DNA of 64,000 nt from Periplaneta americana (lineage: Eukaryota > Arthropoda > Insecta > Blattodea > Blattidae): the NCBI RefSeq assembly GCF_040183065.1, contig NC_091119.1, forward strand, positions 62,792,892 to 62,856,891. The letters are read 5' to 3'. Numbering within the stretch: the first letter of the stretch is position 1; each line of letters begins with the position of its first letter. Made by a program: the position numbers and the translations under genes. The notes under the pieces are model-generated. The model had not been told where the DNA came from. It ran no database searches and saw only the letters and a list, made by a program, of their open reading frames with translations. Below, piece by piece: positions 12,661 through 23,438 of this stretch.

Positions 12661-13430
12661 TAGCAACACTTTAATGAACAGCATTGCAGCAGACAAAATA
12701 AATTCTCTGCTCGATGAAAATATTTGCATCTCATGACAATGAATTTCACTATGATGCCTCTTGCTCATTGGAATTCAACACTTATCGTGAAGTCTTAGAC
12801 AGCTACTGACGTTCTTGTCAAGAAGGGGAATACAGAATATTCACAACACGAACAATTTCTGTAATAGCATGTTGCGTTGTAATATTATTTTATTACTGTC
12901 TCGTTTAATATTAATGATATTAAAGTTACGAAAATTTTCTGTTAATTAGAGAAGAGAATCGGTTGTTAAAAATTTAGAATGACACCAATGTTGAAATATG
13001 ATGCTGAATATCCTAAACATAATCAATCAAATAGAATAAATCGCTGCAAACAACAGGACGGACGGTCAGATACACAATAGATCTACGGAGAAAACCATTT
13101 TCTCGGCATCATTGTGTCCAGAAAATGTCGAAATAGAAATTTGCAGCATTACAATATCTCTTCTTTATATTTTGGATAATAATAATAAAGCATAAAATAA
13201 AGTTAAGTAAGATTAGTCTTGTGACCACTGTCGATAAATTATAATCAGGGAAAGGAAGTTCATGTCCTAAAAACTTGAAGAATATGTATGTATTTATGCA
13301 GTAAAAATATATAAATATGCTAAAAAATATATGCATTATAAGTCTGAGATTATTTCAACAGAATAAAAGGTACAGGTAACTTACGTTTAGTCTGTGGATT
13401 TTGAAGTGCTTGCCTCATTGCTGAATGCTC
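12661..13430. other. No recognised gene
   Basis: AT-rich. The minus-strand frames at 12549-12749 and 13109-13336 have no motif. Confidence 0.5.
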
Positions 13431-13435
13431 CATGT

Positions 13436-13500
13436 GTATGTGTGTGTGTGTGTGCGTAGTCGTGTGCGTGTGCGTGTATGTATGTATGTATGTATGCATG
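13436..13500 (+). repeat. (TG)n and (TATG)n microsatellite
   Basis: A run of TGTGTG interrupted by CG steps passes into repeats of TATG. Confidence 0.9.
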
Positions 13501-13904
13501 TATTAACACTACAATTGGATATACACCCGGTGGTAGTGATATATAATACACAATAATACCATTACAATAATACAGTAATTACAGCAATAAAAATATAAAA
13601 TAAAATAAAATGAATATAATTTTATTTCTAACTATAAATAGATTCAATAAACCTAGGACTATAAATAAAAACTATTCTATAATAACGCTTACAATAAGCA
13701 AAAGTAAACCTAGCTTATAAGTACTTCTATTTCACCCAACTACATATTACCAATTTAAGTAATTACATCATCTTAATGAATTACATATCAACTTAATTAC
13801 ATATAATCTTAATTAATTACATATCACCTTAATTTATTTACATATCAACTAAATTACATATCTTAATTAATTACATGACACAACTTACATAATTACACTG
13901 CACC
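13501..13904. repeat. AT-rich stretch with repeated TTAATTACATATCA
   Basis: The phrase TTAATTACATATCA and close variants recur four to five times from about 13735 to 13875. It lies directly downstream, on the minus strand, of the LINE end at 13905-14110 and may be its 3' tail. Confidence 0.5.
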
Positions 13905-14110
13905 TGAAGTTACATTTTCAGTCTAATCTTCTCAACCTTTCCTTAAATGTATTGATTTTGAGAGCACCACCCTGAAAGATTGCTGAGGTAAGCTGTTCCA
14001 GTCTACTATTGTGCGGTTAACAAAGGAAAATTTTGCCACGTCCGTTTTGTTTTCTGCATTTAAACTTCCTAATATGATCAGGCCTGCGAAAGTATGATGG
14101 TGTTACTAAT
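13905..14110 (-). pseudogene. C-terminal end of a CR1-like LINE
   Basis: On the minus strand a degenerate frame gives segments like IRKFKCRKQNGRGK, FPLLTAQ and then GGALKINTFKERLRRLD followed by a stop. The pattern (F-x-N-R-T-x-V-x-W-N-x-L-P, then N-T-F-K-x-R-L) is the usual C-terminus of CR1/Jockey-type reverse transcriptases. Several frameshifts are needed. The upstream domains were not found. Confidence 0.5.
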
Positions 14111-15324
14111 CTATGCTGCTACAGTTCTCAACTAAGCAGTGACGTATGTTTTCTGTTATTCTTCGCCTGTTGTCTCTCAGCATAGCGCGAAAAACTTCGT
14201 TCTACACAAGATGTAAGAGGGACTTGCATAAAAGCTATGAGCTTTTCTATACAAAATGCTGTTGGTTTTTGGGGTGTTTTTCCTTCGAGAATATCTTGAA
14301 TTTTTTAAAGTTGATAATAGTCAGGGTTTTTGGAAAGAATATTTGCCATTTTCTCGTTCACTTTATCTCCTGCATTTCCGGAACTGATGTTAAACTGGAT
14401 ATTGTTCTATCGAAATCTGCTAAAGACTGCAGTAAAGGAATACCAATTGCTAAATTAAGACGCTTCCTATGAGGGCGTCATCGTTACGTTCAAATTACAT
14501 AAACATAAATTAGTCGTGTTTACGAGGTTACACACTTTTAAAAATGAGGGAAAGACAAATAAACATACATAATATGCAGTTTCCCTTCATAAATGTTAAA
14601 ATATGATGCCTTTATAAATAAAGACAAAATATACACTTTTGTGCACAATAAAAGTAATATCATTGTATTCAGAAATTTGTGATTCATGTAGATTATTTTT
14701 CAGCATATCCACACAACGATAGAGAACAAATATGCAAATGCATTAACTTTCTTTCCCTAATTATATTATAACATGTCGATAAAAATGCACAACACATATT
14801 GCTTGATAATTTATTATAATATACTACAAGAGGTTTTATGGAGGTTTTTATGGATATATATTCAGTATATAGGCTACATCTTCTTTCTCTTGCAAGAAAA
14901 TGGGTAATTTAGTTATAAGTTCATATTTGCGGTTATTAGATATATGAAGAAAGCGACATTTTGTTTCACGGCAATGACTACTGAAACATCGTAAACATTT
15001 TATTGCTAGACACTTAACATAAATTTGGCAAACTTGCTATTTTCTGTTTCTGGAATGTGACGACAGCGACGTTAAACGTGTGTTTAAAAAAACATTGTCG
15101 TATGTTCGGCACGTGCTCTAAAAATTTAACAATGCATTCTGCGATCTCAACCGACTGTACAACTAAAAAAAAGGGTTGGCTTAGGTCACTTTATAGTATA
15201 TTAACTCAATAATTACAATTTGTTAATTTAATAATTACAGTATGTTAACTTAAGTAATTAAGGAAGGATTGTTGGAAAATTTTGAAGTGATTACAACAAA
15301 CTTTGTAGTATAATGAGAATATTT
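14111..15324. other. No recognised gene
   Basis: The plus-strand frame at 14146-14472 has no motif I recognise. The remainder is AT-rich. Confidence 0.45.
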
Positions 15325-15445
15325 AATTCATTATCTTGTTAATATCGACGTTAAAGCAATACTAAAGCTGTTATCTCGTAAATACCACCTATAAAGAAAT
15401 ACTGGATCTACTTTATTATCACGTAAGTACCGACGGTAAAAAGTA
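15325..15445 (+). repeat. Degenerate edge units of the 45-bp satellite
   Basis: TTATCTCGTAAATACCACC and TTATCACGTAAGTACCGACG are diverged versions of the satellite core TTATCTCCTAAGTACCAACG. Divergence increases away from the array, as expected at a satellite border. Confidence 0.75.
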
Positions 15446-16713
15446 ATGTACATAATCTATTATCTCCTAAGTACCAACGATATAGCAATATTGCACATGA
15501 TCTATTATCTCCTAAATACCAACGATATAGCAATACTGCACATGATCTATTATCTCCTAAGTTCCAACGATATAGCAATACTGCTCATGATCTATTATCT
15601 CCTAAGTACCAACGATATAGCAATACTGCACAAGGTCTATTATCTCCTAAGTACCAACGATGTAACAATACTGCACATAATCTACTATCTCCTAAGTACC
15701 AACGATATACCAATACTGCACATGATCTATTATCTCCTAAGTACCAACGATATAGCAATACTGCACATCATCTGTTATCTCCTAAGCACCAACGATATAG
15801 AAATACTGCACATGATCTATTATCTCCTAAGTACCAACGATATAGCAATACTGCACATGATCTATTATCTCCTAAGTACCAACGATATACCAATACTGCA
15901 CATGATCTATTATATCCTAAATACCAACGATATAGCAATACTGCACATGAGCTATTATCTCCTAAGTACCAACGATATAGCAATACTGCACATGGTCTAT
16001 TATCTCCTAAGTACCAACGATGTAACAATACTGCACATGATCTATTATCTCCTAAGTGCCAACGATATAGCAATACTGCACATGACCTATTATCTCCTAA
16101 GTACCAACGATATAGCAATACTGCACATGATCTATTATCTCCTAAGTACCAACGATGTAACAATACTGCACATGATCTATTATCTCCTAAGTACCAGCGA
16201 TATAGCAATACTGCACATGATCTATTATCTCCTAAGTACCAACGATATAGCAATACTGCACATGGTCTATTATCTCCTACGTACCAACGATGTAACAATA
16301 CTGCACATGATCTATTATCTCCTAAGTACCAACGATATAGCAATACTGCACATGATCTATTATCTCCTAAGTACCAACGATATACCAATACTGCACATGA
16401 TCTATTATATCCTAAGTACCAACGATGTAACAATACTGCACATGATCTATTATCTCCTAAGTACCAGCGATATAGCAATACTGCACATGATCTATTATCT
16501 CCTAAGTACCAACGATATAGCAATACTGCACATGGTCTATTATCTCCTAAGTACCAACGATATAGCAATACTGCACATGGTCTATTATCTCCTAAGTACC
16601 AACGATATAGCAATACTGCACATGGTCTATTATCTCCTAAGTACCAACGATGTAACAATACTGCACATGATCTATTATCTCCTAAGTACCAACGATATAG
16701 CAATACTGCTCAT
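15446..16713 (+). repeat. Tandem satellite, 28 units of 45 bp
   Basis: The unit is ATCTATTATCTCCTAAGTAC, CAACGATATAGCAATACTGC, ACATG. Because 45 is a multiple of three and no unit carries a stop, the array is open on both strands: a 432-codon frame on plus (15446-16744) and 311 codons on minus (15768-16703). The plus frame gives a 15-residue repeat like MIYYLLSTNDIAILH; the minus frame repeats LYRWYLGDNRSCAVL. A variant with GATGTAAC replaces GATATAGC in units 5, 13, 16, 19, 22 and 27. Units 16-18 and 22-24 share the same variant order, so part of the array spread in blocks of six units. I regard the frames as a consequence of unit length, not genes. Confidence 0.95.
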
Positions 16714-16744
16714 AATTTACCAGACTTCCCCTTTTTATCCCTGA

Positions 16745-17267
16745 GCAAAATTCGTCTCCGGATATAATAATTTGTCCCCAATGTTAATTACCGGTATTAT
16801 AATATTATGAAAATAGTTAAATATCTCATGTCTGCGGTATTTAGTCACAAGATAAAATATCTCTGTAATTTAACGTATTGCAGAAAGCTGTGATCTCCTT
16901 CCATTTGTAGACACAGTCCATTATTTTCATTCAAATGTAAGTTAGTTGGACTTGACATGGAAGAAGATAGTTTGATGAAATTTCTTGCTTAAAGAAATAT
17001 GTGACTTCAGAGAAAATATCTAAGCGAAATAAAGAAAATGATGCTTTTTGCACAAAACGGAGCTGATGTTTTTTAATTTTTCTGCAATAAAACGATTTCC
17101 TTTGCACAACTTCAGAAGTTGATTAAACTATTTATGTGTCTCCTTGGAAGTATTGTTTCAGTGGAGATATTTTTTTCTCACATAAACATGATGTGGACAT
17201 CCCAAAAATACAGAATGAGTTTAGAAACTGCAAATCTAGCTTTCAGGTATAGCTCCCTGTGAAGCTG
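16745..17267. other. No recognised gene
   Basis: AT-rich spacer. Nothing assignable. Confidence 0.45.
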
Positions 17268-17617
17268 ATTTGAATAATTTCAAGGAAAAATTGTTTCGAG
17301 CATCGAACCCGGGACCTTTGGCTAAGCGCACCAACGCTCTACCGGTTGAGCCACCCTGGAACTTTACCAGACACCGACTCAGTTTTTTCTTTTATAAAAA
17401 TCACAATTCAAGTCACACAGAGTTTGTGTGCACTCAATGTTGGATGTTCGACGGTTCCTCAGCCCACTTTGAGGTATGTGGATGTAAAGGGAAAAACTGA
17501 ATCTGTGTCTGGTAGAGTTCCTTGGTAGCTCAGTAGGTAGAGCGTTGGTACGCTTAACCAAAAGGTTCCGGGTTCTATGCCCGACCCCGGAACAATTTTT
17601 TCCTTGAAATTATTCAG
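17268..17617. mobile_element. Inverted pair of tRNA-like sequences, 350 bp
   Basis: The outer arms GAATAATTTCAAGGAAAAAT and its inverse TTTTTCCTTGAAATTATTC are inverted repeats. Inside them sit two tRNA-like sequences in opposite orientation: minus at about 17296-17360 (reverse B box ATCGAACCCGGG, A-box region near 17335-17355) and plus at 17522-17595 (TAGCTCAGTAGGTAGAGCG, then GGTTCCGGGTTCTATGCCC). The arms also share a spacer: CCAGACACCGACTCAGTTTT and AAACTGAATCTGTGTCTGG. The plus tRNA-like copy has a 5-bp acceptor pairing (GTTCC with GGAAC) but a degenerate anticodon loop and T-loop. I read it as a palindromic SINE dimer, not two tRNA genes. Confidence 0.8.
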
Positions 17618-18046
17618 TTTAGAAACTGTTAAAGCCATGCTTGTTTTCTTAACCAATTTCAACATATGCCAGGAATTTTCTGCAAAATTGGGATCTAGAG
17701 AAGACCTTCTTTTAAGAAAAACACTGCTGAAAAATGCCGATGTTTAAGTAGTAGGAAAATATAAGGATATTTTTAGTAAATAGAATGAATACAGTGTGTG
17801 AAAACAATGTAAGTGAATGGCAAAGTAACAGGAATTTTAAAAGTAACTTTTTTTCATTTGTCGATATCTGTCCCCAGAAATTGTGGGGGAAAAAAAATCT
17901 GTTAACCTTATTTTAATGGTCTCTTCAATTTGGGTCTGTCACCCTCACACAATTTTTCCTGCCAAGCAAGTTGCTTGGTTCATTCTAGTTTATAACAAGT
18001 ATACGTACCTGTGCTTAGTCTTCATGGTGTACGCCATGCCGTCGAG

Positions 18047-18047
<1 letters not shown>
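17618..18047. other. No recognised gene
   Basis: Nothing assignable. The plus-strand frame at 17883-18134 continues into the microsatellite and is not credible. Confidence 0.45.
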
Positions 18048-18087
<40 letters not shown>

Positions 18088-18112
18088 CATCATCATCATC
18101 ATCATCTCATCA
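18048..18112 (+). repeat. (TTA)n(TCA)n microsatellite
   Basis: About 14 TTA repeats pass into six TCA repeats. The sequence after it (CAACATCCTGTCAAGTGC) has the look of a dispersed-repeat edge. Confidence 0.95.
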
Positions 18113-18645
18113 TCAACATCCTGTCAAGTGCTAGGCCTATTAAAACCTGTTACGACTTCCACATTAACCTACAGTCTTTTCCACCTTTTGAGGAATCTTC
18201 CTAAATTAATTTTTAATAAGTAGAAATTAAAGTTACTATTTCGCTCATACCAACAGAGTGTAAAAATCCGTTCAATTTCAACCAGTCTGAGCCTCTACTA
18301 TGCAATATTGTTGAGGTCATATTGTCACTTTCGTCTTGTAGCTGATGATTAGCAGTTGTTTCCACAAACATAATTTACCATATCAATAATCTAAAAAATA
18401 ATCAATCAACTCAACTTCCTCATCATCAGAGTGGCTGCACTCAGTACATTTACATTTCTGGAATGTATATTTAACTCAATTTCCATTCTTTTTAAATCTC
18501 ATTGTGCTTGTAATAAAAATGGGCATGTCCATTATTCCGTTATTTTTGTGTACAGCCACATGTACACTTAGAGTAGGATACTTATTTTACTAATTTCGGC
18601 ACCGCAGCCTGAGGCTTTTGTGCCTAGTAGAGATGAACAAAATTA
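18113..18645. other. No recognised gene
   Basis: Nothing assignable. Confidence 0.4.
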
Positions 18646-19536
18646 AAGGCTGGTTCACAATAAACCGGGAATGAGAACCAAATGAAAACGAGAAGCAGAG
18701 GACGTGAATATGAAAATTTTTGATTCACAATAAACCGAGAACGTAGACGACTATGCATATCGATATGCATGTCAATAACGATATGTAAAGTCGATATTAT
18801 GCATTCTGATGTTATTTGTGTATAATTGACCAATGGCGTTCTCTCATGAGTACAAGGCAGCCAACATGAACACAGATTAACAAACTTCGAAATTTCAACT
18901 GAAACATTTCATTGGGTACGGTACTATAAATATGCCCATGCATCTTTATTATCACAACCTATTTTAAGTCTACCATAACGTAAAATAATTAGAGAAGAAA
19001 CATTTGTAATAGAACAAAAATGAGCACAACAGTAGTTATTGAATTGAAGCATGAATATGTAATGTGTAATACAACCAATACAGTAATAAAATATGATTCA
19101 CTTACGATCGGTGTTCAAAGATGCAGCTATTGAAAGCCACGTATTCTCCTTCATTTTCTCATCTTTATACGAGGCGCGCCGCTTATCGTAAACGCGAGGA
19201 TTTTCCTCAACACTCAATATTAGAATCTCATTAAATAAAACTTGATCCATGATGCACAGTACAGAAAAAAATAATGCATAGGTTATGTTACGGTCTTCTT
19301 GCTACAAAATATACGACAAAATAGCTTGTAGATGGCAATAGAATGAATCTAGTGGGCTGTGATCGGAAACGTGAACGTCAAAGTAGAAACTTGGCCAACT
19401 CTCCGTTCCCGATCCTGGGCTCCGGCAAGCTTTTCGTTAATTGCGAATGCTCACATTTAAATGTACACATTTTAACAATTTTACCGTTTTCGTTTTCGTT
19501 CCGATTCTCGTTTCCGGTTTATTGTGAACCAGCCTT
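18646..19536. mobile_element. TIR element, probably PIF/Harbinger-like, about 890 bp
   Basis: The left end AAGGCTGGTTCACAATAAAC and right end GTTTATTGTGAACCAGCCTT are perfect inverted repeats, followed by imperfect pairing through AACGAGAA-type motifs. A second internal TTCACAATAAACC copy lies near 18723. Flanks are TTA on the left and TTAA overlapping the right end, compatible with a TWA or TTAA target duplication; the exact ends are ambiguous. A minus-strand MADF exon at 19106-19250 supports PIF/Harbinger, whose accessory protein carries that domain. An 18-bp palindrome ATGCATATCGATATGCAT lies at 18753-18770. Confidence 0.85.
19106..19250 (-). CDS. First exon of a MADF-domain protein, 48 codons, truncated
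   Basis: Translation from ATG at 19250 down gives MDQVLFNEILILSVEENPRV, then YDKRRASYKDEKMKENTWLS and IAASLNTD. The spacing I..V-x-x-x-P-x-x-Y-D, Y-K-D, W-x-x-I-A-x-x-L is the N-terminal half of the MADF (Myb/SANT-like) DNA-binding domain. The frame ends at a good splice donor, GTAAGT, immediately after the codon for D, so this reads as exon 1 with the rest missing. It sits inside the TIR element at 18646-19536. In PIF/Harbinger transposons a MADF protein is the partner of the transposase in end binding and nuclear import. No second exon was found in the element, so this copy is probably a deletion derivative. It is too short to have appeared as a long open frame. Confidence 0.7.
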
Positions 19537-19539
19537 AAC

Positions 19540-20379
19540 TGCCGCTCTCGCTCGCTGTGTTCGCTGCATTTGTCTTTCGAGTCTCGGCTCGTCATTCTCG
19601 CTGCGCTTCGAGTCTCGCTCGTCATTCTCGAAATAGCATTTAACAATAGAAGTTTTATCAGGATCCGTCTGTGCTTATCTATTTATCAAATATTAGTAGT
19701 TTACAATATTTGTCACATTTATTTATTTAGTTTTTTGCCGAAATAGCATTTGTTCGGCGTGGAAAGATTTCGTATCTTTGAATAACATACAACATTGAAA
19801 TAAATAGCATTATAAATGTTTAAATGAGACAAAAAGACAAAACAGAACAGTATCTTAGTTATCAAAATATTCTGGTTCTATTATATGATATTACCTATGG
19901 TTACATAAATAGAAAAAAAAAACAATTCTCAAATAAGTTTGCATTTCTAAGAAACATAAAACATAACATTAACATCTTTTTACTTGATATTGCACAACTG
20001 ATCTTAAACATATGAAAATAAAATTCCTAGCCTTTTAATAAGGGCCTAGTAATTAAAGACTGGGAAACGGATTATTATACACTGAAAGGTAGAGATAATG
20101 TTTCAAATAGGCTACTTGATTGTTTATACATATATAACAGTTGCCAAAGTAGATAAAAGTTCAGTCAGGTATAAACAACTCCTGACTTCGGGACTTGATC
20201 ACAATATCGAGTCTCGAAACACTCACAACCAGTCTTTACGTCAAGGACACGACGTAATACAACATTATCGTGAGGGTTTTCGGCTTTGCGGGCACCGTTA
20301 GTCACGTTTTTTCGATCGTTTTTCATCTCTAGTGCCTAGACCCACAACTCTACTGAATACACACACACACCGTTTACTG
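19540..20379. other. No recognised gene
   Basis: Nothing assignable. It includes the short repeat of TCGAGTCTCGCTCGTCATTC near 19578-19630. Confidence 0.4.
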
Positions 20380-20540
20380 GGTCATGGTACCCGGGGAACA
20401 CTGCGAGACACCACACACACATGGACAATGGACAATCAGTCCCCGTGAAGAGGTCCGAATTAAATCCCCCTGACTTCACGACCGGGAATCGAACCCGGGC
20501 CACCTTGATCAGGAGTCCAAGTTAACACTAGGTGGCTCTA
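20340..20540 (-). mobile_element. tRNA-derived SINE, family D
   Basis: On the minus strand the block TGGCCCGGGTTCGATTCCCG gives a perfect B box at about 20490-20510, preceded by a tRNA-like head GAGCCACCTAGTGTTAAC. The downstream body, through ACCATGACCCAGTAAACGG near 20370, differs from families A to C. No target duplication was identified. Confidence 0.65.
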
Positions 20541-20544
20541 GTCG

Positions 20545-21087
20545 TATTTGTAAATAAATATTTTCATTGTTTCTTTACGAATATGCAAATAAAATATTAT
20601 GATACGATGTAAATAAATTATATGTGTTAATATCTATTTTTCATTTATTACTTACTATTCTACTAGCTGTGCGCAAAACACTTAACATGACATTCAGCGT
20701 TAGAGCTATTTACGAAATTAAAACAGAAGCGAAATCTCATATTACAGCTCAAAAGGCCTACCTATACTATTTATTTTATAAATTGAGTTATATTATGTGT
20801 ATACTTTCGTATTGTATTCTACATTTCGTATTGCACATCTGGACAGAAGGAACAACTTTTTAACCTAATATTGTGGCTATATTATATCGTCCGTGCATAG
20901 TCATTTACAGCTTTCACCTTGGAATGACTCTAGAATACAGGTAAGTACGCAGCTAAAAACAGTACCGCACCGTTGCGAGAAATGAAGGCCAACTGTACAG
21001 AGAAGTTTGTAAATTCATCATTCCAGGGCAAATACTTCCCTGATTTTTCTTTTGGTGGAAGGGAAAGTGTAATTTTTGTGGGGAGGA
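20545..21087. other. No recognised gene
   Basis: Nothing assignable. The frames at 20624-20863 (+) and 20930-21199 (-) have no motif. Confidence 0.4.
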
Positions 21088-21089
21088 TA

Positions 21090-21301
21090 CCGTCAAATGG
21101 GCAAACTTGGAACAATGTTTTAACTTGAAACATTATCATAGAGTATTTTCGTTTTGTCATAGTAACACCAAACTGTAATAGAACTAATGTGCTGCACAAC
21201 GAAGTAACAAGTGAAGATTATGTTACCACTGTGACAAAACGAAAATAGTCTATCATAATATTCCAAGTTAAAACACTGTTTCAAGTTTGCCCATTTAACG
21301 G
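21090..21301. mobile_element. 212-bp foldback MITE with TA target duplication
   Basis: Left arm CCGTCAAATGGGCAAACTTG and right arm CAAGTTTGCCCATTTAACGG pair over about 80 bp each, with a GTTTTGTCATAG/GTGACAAAAC step further in. TA flanks both ends (21088-21089 and 21302-21303). The TA duplication and form suggest a Tc1/mariner-derived MITE. Confidence 0.9.
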
Positions 21302-21551
21302 TACTCGTCTTTATTCGATGATTAAACGCATTACTCATTTTAACTTGATATTTTGTAACATCTAAACTGAGCTAGTCAGAGTCTTCGATCCAGGGATAAT
21401 TATTTTCCTCTCCTTTGGTTCGAGGCTCGACACGGCACGGTTTCTAATGCTATTAGAACCAGGCACGTCCCATAATATCGAATGAATGGTATCGATACAT
21501 AAAGTGCCGATTGGTATCACGAAGTTTGTTAAAAAGCAATGATACTTTTAC

Positions 21552-21733
21552 CACAGTCTAGTATATACAGTCACGAAGCTTGAGTTGTGAGGGTTCTAGG
21601 AACAATAGACTGTGCCGGTACTATTTCGCATTGTCTGTAATGAGGCGATATTAGCGATCCTAGTGGTTAGTAACTATCTATGGATGCATATTTACTACGT
21701 ATTGGGCTTCCTCACTGTATATACTAGACTGTG
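21552..21733 (-). mobile_element. 182-bp MITE, CACAGTC family, copy 2
   Basis: Same family as 4383-4563 but inserted in the opposite orientation. It begins CACAGTCTAGTATATACAGT and ends ATACTAGACTGTG. The 7-bp target duplication CTTTTAC is perfect at 21545-21551 and 21734-21740. Confidence 0.95.
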
Positions 21734-21784
21734 CTTTTACTAAATAAAATAACATTCAATGATACAGTTGGCAAAGAAAGCTTT

Positions 21785-21837
21785 TCCATCCATCCATCCA
21801 TCCATCCATCCATCCATCCATCCATCCATCCATCCAT
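21785..21837 (+). repeat. (CATC)n microsatellite
   Basis: An uninterrupted run of about 13 CATC units. Confidence 0.95.
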
Positions 21838-22106
21838 ACGACAACTGGCTGGCTGTCTGTGTGTATACATAATTATATATTCATGAAATAGCAAAATATC
21901 ACGTCAGTTTGTAATATGAACTCCTCAGGGTTTCTAAACTGAAACAATATTATATTTTTAATACTTAAATAAGTATCTTTCAATTTTAACACTGTACTTG
22001 CCAAATTACTCACAGCGAACTCAAAATGAAAATTCATAGCAAGGTTGGCACAAAATAACTCTACAGTCAACAGAAAAATTGGGATCCCTTGCAACCAACT
22101 GCTTAA

Positions 22107-22805
22107 GGAGGTATATACAAGTTTGAGGGTAAAAAAAGTCATTTTTCAATTAATTTTTATATAAAGATTGGACATTTATCTTTATGTCAGTGAAGGAATG
22201 TTTAAGATATATACAATATTTTGGTAGGTATGACCATAAACGTGCGAGCGTGGCTTATTTAGCTCTCCACACATAAGGTATGTTTGACGCTCATTTCCCG
22301 TAACTTCTATTTTTTAAAACAGTTTTTTCTGATAACTCAGTAAGTTTTTAAGATACCGCAGTGAAATTTTGCATGCAACTGTCTTTCATACTTGTGAACA
22401 AGATTAACTACAATTATTGCTGTAACATTTATAGTTTATTTTTAAAAAATCGTCTTTTACCTAAAAAAACATTAAACGTTTAACTTCTTACAAGAAATTA
22501 AAAAAATACTTCTATTGTAGCCGTTTCAAAGATTGTAGTACATATTGTTCATTTAACATTCAGGAATAAATAGAAAAGGAATGGCTAAGAAACGGCACAT
22601 GAGTGCACAAAAACGACCACTTTTGTGTTATGATAAGTACTGACAATGGTGAAACTTTTAGTAAATCTGAAAATAGTCTATAGCTGCAGAAGCAGTGAAT
22701 ACTAAGCATGTCAAATTGCAAGGTGAAAAAAGAGTCATTAGTTGCTGAGAAAAAAATATATTGAATATCCCTAATTTTTTAGTGCTCAAACCTATATATC
22801 TCCCC
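22107..22805. mobile_element. TTAA-flanked TIR MITE, 699 bp
   Basis: The left end TTAA-GGAGGTATATACAAGTTTGA and right end CTCAAACCTATATATCTCCCC-TTAG are inverted repeats. The TTAA on the left is matched by a mutated TTAG on the right. TTAA duplications point to piggyBac- or Kolobok-type elements. No coding region is preserved. The element at 58700-59442 is of the same type. Confidence 0.75.
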
Positions 22806-23438
22806 TTAGCAGTCTTTCCTTCTGGCATTTTTACCTGTACCCAGTTTCTCATACTGTATGAAACCTCGCATATAACTGTGATTTGGTTCTTCCATAAAGA
22901 ACAATTTTATATCCCGTCTACGAGACTGGATGGTTGTCCGTTGTCTTGTGACCGTCCTGTAATGTCTGTGGTGCCTCTGTGGAGGCCTGCAATGCACAAG
23001 AATCTAGGTTTGATTCAGATACAATATCCTCCTTCCCCTACACCACAGTGGTGCTACAGGTCAGATAAGACGGATAAAAGAAAAGAATAATGTTAATTAT
23101 TGATAAAGCTGCGCATTTACGAGTAAAGTGGTATGACTGCTAGGAAAATATGTCCGCTTTCTGTACGTTCATTATTATGCAAATAAAAATAATAAAACAG
23201 AGTAATAAAAACAAGTTTGGCTCTTAAATTATCCTGTTTAGATTGTAATAGGTTTATACTCGCACTTTACTCTGAAGACGTAACAACCGAAATGGGCATT
23301 ATAAAACTGAAATTAATAATTATGTATTCCCTGGACTTGAAAAAAAAATGTCTCCAAAAGTCCTATAAGCCCCACGCAGAAACAAAATAGATAAGGGCAG
23401 AATCCAAATTCTTGTCATCGCGTAGAGTAAAATATTCA
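22806..23438. other. No recognised gene
   Basis: Nothing assignable. The overlapping frames at 22761-23090 (+) and 22806-22997 (-) have no motif. Confidence 0.4.

Noticed and set aside
14146..14472. 108-codon frame as a gene
   Set aside because: No recognisable motif, no supporting context and chance length is plausible in this sequence.
15446..16713. CRISPR-like array
   Set aside because: No distinct spacers; whole units repeat directly and the organism is eukaryotic.
15446..16744. 432-codon plus and 311-codon minus frames as genes
   Set aside because: Both are products of a 45-bp unit without stops. The same unit repeats 28 times and the peptides are pure repeats.
17522..17595. Genuine tRNA gene
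   Set aside because: Anticodon loop lacks T33, the T-loop is degenerate, and the sequence is one half of an inverted repeat.
18753..18770. ATGCATATCGATATGCAT as an operator-like site
   Set aside because: Short AT-rich palindromes are expected by chance and it lies inside a transposon; no repeated occurrence was seen.
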